Of a stretch of 64,000 nt of DNA, positions 1-6,825 are shown piece by piece (position 1 is the stretch's first letter; each line of letters starts with the position of its first letter). A model generated the notes under the pieces. It made no database searches, was not told the origin of the DNA, and worked only from the letters and a program-made list of their open reading frames with translations. The translations under genes were made by a program, and so were the position numbers. Origin of the DNA: Amorphus sp040750475 (GTDB lineage Bacteria; Pseudomonadota; Alphaproteobacteria; Rhizobiales; Amorphaceae); contig NZ_JABJVY010000004.1 of NCBI RefSeq assembly GCF_040750475.1, positions 1 to 64,000 of the forward strand, read 5' to 3'.

Positions 1-315
1 TCACGGCGAAACCACCTGACGTCATTCAGGACCCCATTCTTGCTGGGAAAAGGGCTTCGCAGAGAATGCAAGATGTGTGCTGTCATACAGCACCATCTTG
101 TCTCACTACGCTGCGCTCCGCTCGGCAAGGGGAACCCGCTGCGCGTTCCCCGTTGCATCCCCTCCGGCTATTGGCGCGTCCAAGGGGGCAATCCAACCGC
201 CAGAACGAACTCACTGCTGGATAGGAGGCATAAGCTCCGTGAGCCGCGATAGCGTCAGCTTAACGGGTGAATAGAGCCTGTTTTTCAAGGAAGCGCAGCG
301 GACCGGCCGCGCCGG
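1..315. other. Non-coding left flank of island with two hairpins
   Basis: I see no convincing gene here; the short frames have no recognisable domain. Two inverted repeats stand out. The first (69-100) is a 14-bp stem with one bulged T at 76 and a CAT loop. The second (129-135 with 145-151) is GGGGAAC against GTTCCCC around a GC-rich loop. The stretch lies downstream of the short-Argonaute gene on the minus strand, so the first hairpin could end that transcript, but it has no clear U-run. Confidence 0.4.
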
Positions 316-1773
316 CTAGATGTATCGCCGATAATCCGTACTGACCGTCTGGCCATCTTTCATATACTTGAGAACTTCACCGACCTTACGTGCAGCCCTG
401 ATAGGGATCGGAAGACGCTGGTTCATCTGGGTTGAATTCCAGTTGATTTTGGTCAGCGAAAAAACCTCCTCGGCGATCTGGACGATGGTGCTGTCGCAGC
501 TCTTATGCGGGCAAAGCAGCAATGGCCGGGGATCGTATTGGCCCGGATAGGTCCCGTAGTAAGGGATGCTCCCATTCGTGTAGAGCAGTCCCTTGCCGGC
601 CAGATTTACGAATGTCCCCCGCAGGACAGGATAATTGCCGTCGCGCAGGATCTTGACCGAATAGGATTCCTGGACCCAAACGAGATCACGGAGTTCATTG
701 CTCACTTTATCAAGTGCGCACAAGATTCCGTCGGCCTCCTCATCCCGGAAACGGGACGTCTTCAATACGATGACCCGCGCTGGATATTGCTTATGGTGAT
801 TTTTGTAGGCAGCGAGCACCTGCTTGGTCAGCTCATAAGCGTCATCTTCGGTCATGTAGGGATGACGGCCGCGGCTCTCGGTCTGTGCGCGCTTCCCTTT
901 GAGAATAAACCCACGGCCGCGCTCATCGAACATCTGGGCGGCACTGGTGAAGAGCTGCTGACCACCCGCCTCGCGATAGAAGCTAATCCCGATATAGCAG
1001 GCTGCATATTCGCCGTCGCGGGGCATCCGACGCCAGGGAATCCGGCCGCTGCCCTTGTAATAGAGGGTTGTCAGAAGATTCCAGCTTCGGTCAGCCTCGT
1101 CCTGGATATCGCGGTCCTTGCTCTCCTTGACTTTTCGCGGGATCGCCGCCTTCTCATCGATCACGTCTTCCCAGACGATCTGGATCGGGAAGTTCATCCC
1201 CATCGTCCGGGCCTTCAGCATCCCTCTGAAGTTGGGTGCATCGGAACCGCTGCTGTCCTCTTTCTCGGTCGTGCTCTTGGAATCGACTTTTGCACTCCAG
1301 ACGCGCTCGATAAGGGCAACCGGAAGCGCAACGACGGCAACGTCGGGGCGTTCGCCGCTGTCATCAAGCGTTTGCAGGAGCTCGCAGATTTCGTCGACCG
1401 CCATCTCTACGGCCTTTTCGTGGTGCGGCTCTTTGACAATCTTGTCGATCCTGCTCTGCGAAAGAGCAGCCGTAGCGGCTTCGGGAATCTCGAAGCGGCA
1501 GCGAAATGGATTGCTATTGCCGAGACCGGGAAAGTCCGGGTGGAGATTGGGGTGTTTTTCCGTCTTACCTTTGATGCCCGTTGCCACGCGGGAAAAATAC
1601 TTCTGCGCGCTCTCGACCGTTCTGGTGCTGCCCACAACGCCGACCCTGATCACCTCTCCAAGCGGCGGCTGCAAGGGGCCGGCCTCAACGAGGCCGAGAC
1701 GGGGATCAAGGCTGTGATGCTGTTCGCCGAATTCAAGCTCGGGCTCATCGAATATCCTGCTTTCAAACGCCAT
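316..1773 (-). CDS. Short prokaryotic Argonaute (MID-PIWI), SPARDA guide-binding subunit
   Basis: This 485-residue protein has the plan of short pAgos: an N-terminal PIWI strand region (ELEFGEQHHSLDPRLGL at 13-29), a MID segment (FRGMLKARTMGMNFPIQIV, 182-200) and a C-terminal PIWI half with VIVLKTSRF (334-342), NGSIPYYG (400-407) and LTKINWNSTQ (440-449). The first PIWI catalytic Asp is replaced: the strand reads CYIGISFY, with Ser at 264. That fits the family, in which short pAgos bind guides but do not cut. The start ATG overlaps the stop of the DREN-APAZ gene by one base, so the two are one operon and should form a heterodimer. In known SPARDA systems this subunit holds a small guide and senses invader nucleic acid. 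Family assignment is by motif recognition only. Confidence 0.85.
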   Translation of the reverse strand: MAFESRIFDEPELEFGEQHHSLDPRLGLVEAGPLQPPLGEVIRVGVVGSTRTVESAQKYFSRVATGIKGKTEKHPNLHPDFPGLGNSNPFRCRFEIPEAATAALSQSRIDKIVKEPHHEKAVEMAVDEICELLQTLDDSGERPDVAVVALPVALIERVWSAKVDSKSTTEKEDSSGSDAPNFRGMLKARTMGMNFPIQIVWEDVIDEKAAIPRKVKESKDRDIQDEADRSWNLLTTLYYKGSGRIPWRRMPRDGEYAACYIGISFYREAGGQQLFTSAAQMFDERGRGFILKGKRAQTESRGRHPYMTEDDAYELTKQVLAAYKNHHKQYPARVIVLKTSRFRDEEADGILCALDKVSNELRDLVWVQESYSVKILRDGNYPVLRGTFVNLAGKGLLYTNGSIPYYGTYPGQYDPRPLLLCPHKSCDSTIVQIAEEVFSLTKINWNSTQMNQRLPIPIRAARKVGEVLKYMKDGQTVSTDYRRYI

Positions 1774-3101
1774 CAGACCGCCAGCCTTTCCTGACCGGAA
1801 GTGTCCTCGGCCTTCTTTTTCGGCTCGCCCCAGACATCTTCGGGCACGCTCGTTTCAAGCTCGACCTGTGGCGGCGTTTCGAACTGCAGGCAGGGTTCCT
1901 GCACCGTATGCCGTTCGAACAGATCGTCGGCCGCTTTCTGCTTTTGCGAGAGCAAGCGGTGCCACAGGATCACCTGGCCGCGCAGTGAAGCGCTGTTATC
2001 CATCCGCTTCTTTCCTGCAAGCAAAGCCTGCGGATAGGAATGCGGCGTGAAGCCGTCGATCGTAAAATAGTAGGTCGGCGTGATGACAAGAAACCACTGA
2101 TCGTCCAGCAGTTCGAAACGCGGCGCGAAGGCGTGGTGGCGCACAAAATCGATACGCCCCTTATCTTCTTCCTTCTTGCTCGTAATGACGTTCACGACCT
2201 CTGCATGGGTTCTCTTCTGCGAAGCCTCGTAATGGAACCGACGCGGAATATTCTTCTCAAGCGCCCGGAAATAGAGAAGCTTCCGCTCTTTTTCCCAGTT
2301 CAGGTCTTTCGCGGTTTGATGGCGCAGCGTTTGTCGCAGCAGAAATGAGAACTTGTTCTGCTCATCAAGATCCTCATGGAAGGCAAGATAGGAGGTCTCT
2401 ACAGCCTCAACTTGGTCGACATCGACAATGTCGCGGCACACCGAATTCCGTGGATCGTGGAAAGACCAGAAAGAACCGCCATTTATCACCCAGTCGAAGC
2501 GGGCCGGCTCGTCGCCTTCCAGGAGAATGGACGTTGCCTTCTTTCCGGTGTGCGGCGAGGAGGCAACGTAGATTTCATTGGAAAGGATTATCGGCAGGAT
2601 ATTGACGAGCGCATGCTCCCCACCGCCGAGCGGCGGTACATAGTAGCCAAAGCCCGCCTTGGGTACCGTCAGCGCGGCCAGCCTGTCGACCGCATTACGG
2701 TCAAGGACGTCACGCTGTTTGTCGAACTGAAGGCGGCGGTCGCTATCGCCCGGACCGCGCGGCACTTCCTTCCAATAGAAACTCTCATCCGATTGCCGAT
2801 AGAGCACGATGATGACGGGCAAGTTAGAAGGCCGCCAGTATTCAAGGTCCTTGGGCCTCAGCAGATAGCTGAAACCGTTATCGTCCTCTCCCGTGTAGGT
2901 GCCTGACTGTGTCGCCTTAACCTGAACGGCAATCATCTGCGCTAAAGGTCGCCCTTCAAGCATCACCTCGGCTATACCGTCGATGCCCGCTTCAAGGCGG
3001 GACCGGGTATCGAACTGGAAGCTGATATGGAGAAAGCGCTGACTGACAGCGAGCTCTCCGATTTCCCCGATCATCTGATTTGGCGTGATATTCTTTGACA
3101 T
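1773..3101 (-). CDS. DREN (DUF4365) nuclease-APAZ protein, SPARDA effector
   Basis: The N-terminal part of this 442-residue protein (about 1-155) matches the DUF4365/DREN fold of PD-(D/E)XK nucleases: an early GEIGE helix, then GIDGIAEV with Asp41 and IAVQVKAT with Gln60 and Lys62, that is a D...QxK active site. The remaining 280 or so residues are where the APAZ region that docks on short pAgos belongs. In known SPARDA systems target recognition by the pAgo activates this subunit to degrade nucleic acids indiscriminately, killing or arresting the infected cell. I chose the ATG at 3101 (MSKNIT); a TTG six codons upstream is possible, and neither has a clear ribosome site. It is the first gene of the two-gene defence operon. 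Confidence 0.82.
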   Translation of the reverse strand: MSKNITPNQMIGEIGELAVSQRFLHISFQFDTRSRLEAGIDGIAEVMLEGRPLAQMIAVQVKATQSGTYTGEDDNGFSYLLRPKDLEYWRPSNLPVIIVLYRQSDESFYWKEVPRGPGDSDRRLQFDKQRDVLDRNAVDRLAALTVPKAGFGYYVPPLGGGEHALVNILPIILSNEIYVASSPHTGKKATSILLEGDEPARFDWVINGGSFWSFHDPRNSVCRDIVDVDQVEAVETSYLAFHEDLDEQNKFSFLLRQTLRHQTAKDLNWEKERKLLYFRALEKNIPRRFHYEASQKRTHAEVVNVITSKKEEDKGRIDFVRHHAFAPRFELLDDQWFLVITPTYYFTIDGFTPHSYPQALLAGKKRMDNSASLRGQVILWHRLLSQKQKAADDLFERHTVQEPCLQFETPPQVELETSVPEDVWGEPKKKAEDTSGQERLAV

Positions 3102-3219
3102 TCGGGAATAATAGAACAATCAAGGAACATTAGCTATCAGATTGCGGGATTTTCCATTTCGCTTTTGTGGACTACTAGAGGTGCGCAGAAGCTCTATCGC
3201 CCCAGCCGCCCGCGCCATT

Positions 3220-3239
3220 TGATCTATAAAAACAGATCA
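3220..3239. promoter_or_regulatory. Inverted repeat 1, probable HipB operator
   Basis: TGATCT and AGATCA are separated by exactly 8 nt. The same 6-8-6 plan recurs at 3251 and 3290. HipB operators in E. coli also consist of short inverted arms with an 8-nt spacer. This copy is the one nearest the defence operon. Confidence 0.6.
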
Positions 3240-3250
3240 GTTTTCGAAGC

Positions 3251-3270
3251 TGATATATAGGCGCATATCA
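3251..3270. promoter_or_regulatory. Inverted repeat 2, probable HipB operator
   Basis: TGATAT and ATATCA flank an 8-nt spacer, matching the copies at 3220 and 3290. It lies 69 bp upstream of the hipB start in the divergent promoter region. Confidence 0.65.
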
Positions 3271-3289
3271 TAACTGGACGCGTGTGGAG

Positions 3290-3309
3290 CGATATGTTAT
3301 TATATATCG
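3290..3309. promoter_or_regulatory. Inverted repeat 3, probable HipB operator
   Basis: CGATAT and ATATCG flank an 8-nt spacer. The site is 30 bp upstream of the hipB start, where a bound repressor would block the promoter. A weaker fourth candidate (TGCAAT, 8 nt, ATAGCA; 3316-3335) matches in five of six arm positions. Confidence 0.65.
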
Positions 3310-3339
3310 GAATGGTGCAATTATATGCGATAGCAGCTC

Positions 3340-4032
3340 ATGGCGTATGCGAACGAAGAGATCATTGAAGCGCTGAAAAGCGCACGCGAAGCGAAAGGAC
3401 TCAGCCAGCGCGCCCTCAGCGCCCGTACGGGCGTGCCGCAAAGCCATATCTCCAAGATCGAATCCGGCAATGCCGATATCCGGCTGTCCAGCCTGATCGA
3501 ACTGGCCCGTGCCCTCGAGCTCGATCTCAAGCTGATCCCGCGAAAGGCCGTCCCGGCAGTGGACAGCGTCGTGCGCAGTACCGCACCCAAGGCAGGGCCG
3601 GTGCATAAAGACCTGACAAGAGAGCTGAACCAGTCACTGAAAGCAGTGAACGACTTGCGCGCCATTCACCCTGACCTAAGCGCACTCCGCACGCTTCAGG
3701 AGAACCTCCAGCTATTCAGCAGGACCGGCAGCCTGAATGTGAACGCCGCGCGTCTCCATGAAATCACGAAGCCGCTCCGCGATATCCAGAAACTCACACA
3801 GCAGCAGAAAGCGATCAACAACGTACCCACGCTGCCAGCGCGCACATTGAAAGAGCTTGACGAGCTGGCAAATGCGAGCCGGGCGCTTCGCAACTTCGCC
3901 GTCCACGCCCGTGCTGCCGAACCCGGAACACCACGCCCTGCTTACCGACTCGATGATGATGACGATCATGATGATGGTCATCATGCCGATGATCGTGCCG
4001 GTCATGATCGCGGGGAGAACCACGATGGCTGA
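3340..4032 (+). CDS. hipB: HipB-like XRE-family antitoxin/repressor with Asp/His-rich tail
   Basis: Residues 5-65 of this 230-residue protein form an XRE helix-turn-helix (AREAKGLSQRALSARTGVPQ, then HISKIESGNADIRLSSLIEL). This is the DNA-binding module of HipB, which neutralises HipA and represses its own operon. The gene is much longer than classic HipB (about 90 residues): a helical middle is followed by a C-terminal tail (about 200-230) that is almost only Asp, His, Gly and Arg, encoded by a GATGAT/CATGAT simple repeat. It overlaps hipA by 8 bp (ATGGCTGA), which suggests translational coupling. The three inverted repeats upstream are its likely operators. Confidence 0.8.
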   Translation: MAYANEEIIEALKSAREAKGLSQRALSARTGVPQSHISKIESGNADIRLSSLIELARALELDLKLIPRKAVPAVDSVVRSTAPKAGPVHKDLTRELNQSLKAVNDLRAIHPDLSALRTLQENLQLFSRTGSLNVNAARLHEITKPLRDIQKLTQQQKAINNVPTLPARTLKELDELANASRALRNFAVHARAAEPGTPRPAYRLDDDDDHDDGHHADDRAGHDRGENHDG

Positions 4033-5254
4033 TGTTTCCGTTCTCAACGTAAAACTCTACGGCGAAACAATCGGCACGCTCACGCATGTCCAGGGCGACC
4101 GCACGCTATTCAGCTTTACTGACGCCTATATCGCCGATCCGCGGCGCCCGACACTCAGCCTGTCCTTCAAGGACAATCTCGGCGGGCTGATCACGAACCT
4201 GTCGACGACGCAGACGGCCGTCCTGCCGTTCTTCTCGAATCTTCTGCCCGAAGGCCACCTGCGCGAATATCTGGCTGAACGCGCGGGCGTGAACCCGAAA
4301 CGCGAGTTCTTCCTGCTCTGGGTGCTCGGCCGCGACCTGCCGGGCGCGCTGACGATCGAGCCCGCCGATGGCGAAGCTTGGCCGCCGAATGCCGGTGATG
4401 ATGCCCGTGATGATGATCATCGTGACCGCGACAATGCGCTGCGCTTCTCCCTTGCCGGCGTCCAGCTCAAATTCTCGGCACTCGGCAACGACAAGGCCAA
4501 CAAGGGTCTGACTATCCCGGCCGAAGGCGTGGGAGGCTCCTGGATCGTCAAGCTGCCCTCCGCGCGCTTTGAAGGCGTCCCCGAAAATGAATTCGCGATG
4601 ATGACGCTTGCCCGGTTAGTCGGCATCAATGTCCCCGAGATCGACCTTATTGAGCTGGACGCGATAAAGAACCTCCCCGAAGGCCTTGGTGATCTCGAGG
4701 GCAAGGCATACGCTATCGCACGCTTCGACCGGACGCCGGACGGCCCAATACATACTGAAGATTTCGCGCAAGTGTTCGGCGTTTACCCGGACCACAAATA
4801 CAAGAGCGCCAGCTCGCGCAATATCGCCACGGTTATCGGCGCCGAAGGTACCGAGGACGACATAATCGAATTCACGCGCCGTTTGGTGTTCAATACGCTG
4901 ATCGGAAATGCCGACCTGCACCTAAAAAACTGGTCGCTGATCTATCCCGACAGGCGCACTCCGGTTCTTTCCCCGGCCTACGACTTCGTCTCAACGATCG
5001 CCTATCTGCCAGACGACAAGGCTGCCCTGAAATTCGCAAGACAAAGCCGCTTCGATGCGTTCGATCTCGACGAGCTTGCGTATCTCGCCGCCAAGGCACG
5101 TCTACCCGAGACACTCGTCCGGAAAACCGCCGAAGACACAGTCGCCCGCTTTATCGAGGTCTGGTCAACGGAAAAGGCGCACCTGCCGCAGGCGAAGAAG
5201 GTGACGGACACGATCGACGAGCATCTTACCCGCCTGCCAATTGCGCGCACATAG
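4025..5254 (+). CDS. hipA: HipA-family serine/threonine kinase toxin
   Basis: This 409-residue protein carries the HipA kinase signatures: the activation-loop/P-loop region SLAGVQLKF (142-150), the ATP-binding lysine in VKLPS (176), ARFDR (232-236), the catalytic loop GNADLHLKN (294-302, Asp297) and the metal-binding Asp in YDF (320). HipA toxins phosphorylate a translation component, classically glutamyl-tRNA synthetase, and cause growth arrest. The ATG at 4025 gives the expected N-terminus (MADVSVLNVKLYGETIGTL); an upstream in-frame start would run through the hipB tail. A short Asp/His/Arg-rich insertion (about 124-137) lies just before the P-loop and resembles the hipB tail in base composition. 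Confidence 0.88.
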   Translation: MADVSVLNVKLYGETIGTLTHVQGDRTLFSFTDAYIADPRRPTLSLSFKDNLGGLITNLSTTQTAVLPFFSNLLPEGHLREYLAERAGVNPKREFFLLWVLGRDLPGALTIEPADGEAWPPNAGDDARDDDHRDRDNALRFSLAGVQLKFSALGNDKANKGLTIPAEGVGGSWIVKLPSARFEGVPENEFAMMTLARLVGINVPEIDLIELDAIKNLPEGLGDLEGKAYAIARFDRTPDGPIHTEDFAQVFGVYPDHKYKSASSRNIATVIGAEGTEDDIIEFTRRLVFNTLIGNADLHLKNWSLIYPDRRTPVLSPAYDFVSTIAYLPDDKAALKFARQSRFDAFDLDELAYLAAKARLPETLVRKTAEDTVARFIEVWSTEKAHLPQAKKVTDTIDEHLTRLPIART

Positions 5255-5265
5255 CGAAGCCGCCC

Positions 5266-5418
5266 TCAGGTTCCGAATGCGTCCGAAACTACCTTCGCAA
5301 TTCCCGCCGAATCAATATTTCCGTTCGCTTCGTCGCCCGTGACAATCAAAGCCCCTCTTAACCCGCCGCCGCCCTCAAACGGCAGGACGCCTAGTTCCGT
5401 GCCGATCCACGATTGCAT
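5266..5418 (-). CDS. Possible 50-residue small protein or gene remnant
   Basis: A short frame on the minus strand starts MQSWIGTELGVLPF and continues with a Gly-rich turn and GALIVTGDEANG, ending KVVSDAFGT. The composition looks protein-like, and the frame remains open upstream of the ATG through CHYCNRL until a TAA, so it may be the 3' end of a decayed gene. I do not recognise a family and see no ribosome site. It lies convergently after hipA. Confidence 0.25.
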   Translation of the reverse strand: MQSWIGTELGVLPFEGGGGLRGALIVTGDEANGNIDSAGIAKVVSDAFGT

Positions 5419-5698
5419 CAGCCGATTACAATAGTGGCAGGTGAATTACAGCATTTCTCGTGAAGCAAGCCCCACGGCAGGGGGCTTGACCCCTAATGCA
5501 AAAGAATCGGGTCGAAGGGCTTTACCCTTACCCCTCAATATGCGGCCTATTGGCCGGACAGGGCCGCGTTTCTCGCAGATCAGCGTGATCCGCTCTCCCC
5601 GCAGCCCGGCCCGCCGCGCCCGCACATCTCCCCCGTATCCCATCCTCGCCGGAAGCAGGGGTGCAGCAGCACCCCTTTTTCTATTTTTGGAGGATGAA
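5419..5698 (+). promoter_or_regulatory. Structured leader upstream of ardA
   Basis: The 280 bp before ardA contain no convincing gene but several potential stems: AAGCCCC against GGGGCTT near 5465-5485, a GGCC-rich element near 5540-5570, and a perfect terminator hairpin at 5658-5675. The placement suggests a leader RNA controlling read-through into ardA. The upstream promoter is not defined by sequence alone. Confidence 0.35.
5658..5690 (+). terminator. Intrinsic terminator or attenuator directly before ardA
   Basis: GGGGTGC (5658-5664) pairs perfectly with GCACCCC (5669-5675) around an AGCA loop and is followed by TTTTTCTATTTTT. The ardA ribosome site GGAGG begins right after the T-run, so any transcript of ardA from upstream must pass this element. 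Confidence 0.7.
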
Positions 5699-6205
5699 AT
5701 GACTTTACTCTTTGCACAACCCTACGACGGGTCGGCGTCCGACTTCTTTTTCGACACCATCGAGCAATATGGCGAGCGCGCCGCAAAGGCGGTGAATAGC
5801 TTCGGCGAGAGGGTCGAGGAATTCGAGATTCAGTTCATCGAAGGCGAGCGCATCGATGCCGCATTCGCCAAGGCCGTGGGGTTGAACCAGGCCAATGTCG
5901 GCACATTCCTGGAGCTGGTCGAAGATTGGGACGAAGACGACAAGCGCCGCTTTATCGTGGCCGTCGAGGAATGCGGCTACAGCTTCGATCTGCATCGCGA
6001 CGCTATCGGCGATCTGGACGTCGACCTCTACGAAGGGATGACGCTCCGCGATCTGGCGGAAGAGTTCGTCGACGAGGGCCTGTTCGGCGACATCCCCGAG
6101 CATCTGCGCTTCTATATCGACTATGACGCCATCGCCCGCGATCTCGCGATGGACTACGTCGAGACCGAGATTGCGGGTACGCGGCTTGTCTATCGCTGCG
6201 CATGA
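5699..6205 (+). CDS. ardA: Antirestriction protein ArdA
   Basis: This 168-residue, strongly acidic protein matches ArdA in length and character. ArdA is an elongated DNA mimic that binds type I restriction enzymes and protects an incoming element. Visible family features are the N-terminal interaction-domain strand, the central acidic helices (ELVEDWDEDDKRRFIVAVEE) and the C-terminal FYIDYDAIARDLAMDY region. The ATG at 5699 follows a good ribosome site (GGAGG). A hairpin terminator overlaps its stop codon. As a mobile-element gene it fits the neighbouring recombinase; its presence with a defence operon means the element both evades and imposes immunity. Confidence 0.88.
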   Translation: MTLLFAQPYDGSASDFFFDTIEQYGERAAKAVNSFGERVEEFEIQFIEGERIDAAFAKAVGLNQANVGTFLELVEDWDEDDKRRFIVAVEECGYSFDLHRDAIGDLDVDLYEGMTLRDLAEEFVDEGLFGDIPEHLRFYIDYDAIARDLAMDYVETEIAGTRLVYRCA

Positions 6206-6231
6206 GGGGGCGATCATGAGCCCCCTCTTAT
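6204..6231 (+). terminator. ardA terminator overlapping the stop codon
   Basis: GAGGGGGC (6204-6211) pairs with GCCCCCTC (6220-6227) around an 8-nt loop, followed by TTAT. The left arm begins inside the TGA stop of ardA. Confidence 0.6.
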
Positions 6232-6519
6232 CCGCGAATGCTTTGGTCTGTCGGCAGTGGCACCCGGTGCAATTTCCGGCAGGCGCCCAAGAATTCGATG
6301 GCCTTCAGCAAGGCACGTTGCACAAATTCCTTGACTCTCGCACCCAAATAGAACAAAATAGGAACAAATACTTACAAGTGCGCCTGCATTCTGCGAATTA
6401 TCGCAGCATTCCGCCGGAGTTTTGCCCGGCCCTTCCGACAGGCGCGCTTAGCTTTTTTCAAACCATCCATTTTATGCGCGCGAGGCCGGTTCGGTCTCGC
6501 GGCAGGAGTTTATTGCCTG
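6232..6519. other. Non-coding stretch between ardA and the small gene at 6520
   Basis: An open frame runs through but shows no recognisable protein features. The middle (6340-6410) is AT-richer than the surroundings and probably contains the promoter of the 86-residue gene and recombinase. Confidence 0.3.
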
Positions 6520-6780
6520 ATGCCCGACATCGAAAAATACGAGGCCCACCTGGACGGTCTCGACCTCACCAAAGACCAGAAAGCCGAGCTGATCGAAGCG
6601 CTTTGGCTGTTTTGCACCTGCATCGTCGATCAGGTCCAGGGGCTCGATCCGGTCTCGCTTGGAGGCGGTGCCCCGTTCGAAAAGCTTGCCGCCGCGAATC
6701 CCGATGCGGTAAGCTTATCCTTTAGCGTAACGGATGATTTTTCCCGCAAAGCCGAAGCGGTTTTGCATGATGAAAGCTGA
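6520..6780 (+). CDS. Small conserved protein preceding the recombinase
   Basis: This 86-residue, mostly helical protein (LTKDQKAELIEALWLFCTCI at about 16-35) sits 45 bp upstream of the serine recombinase on the same strand. Small genes of this look often precede site-specific recombinases in alphaproteobacterial elements, but I cannot name the family. A role linked to the recombinase (accessory or directionality factor) is only a guess from position. Confidence 0.55.
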   Translation: MPDIEKYEAHLDGLDLTKDQKAELIEALWLFCTCIVDQVQGLDPVSLGGGAPFEKLAAANPDAVSLSFSVTDDFSRKAEAVLHDES

Positions 6781-6825
6781 TGAGAGCGATTTAATACAAC
6801 CCATAAACTGAGATTATTGAAGGAC

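Noticed and set aside
505..1794. 429-residue plus-strand frame across the short Argonaute gene
   Set aside because: It is antisense to a gene with clear MID-PIWI motifs and has no domain of its own.
3950..4015. Possible CRISPR-like or tandem repeat array
   Set aside because: Units are simple GAT/CAT trinucleotide variants inside hipB with no spacers.
3857..4024. Upstream extension of hipA through the hipB tail
   Set aside because: Residues before ATG 4025 are Met/Ile-rich repeat translation; HipA families start near MADVSVLNVKL.
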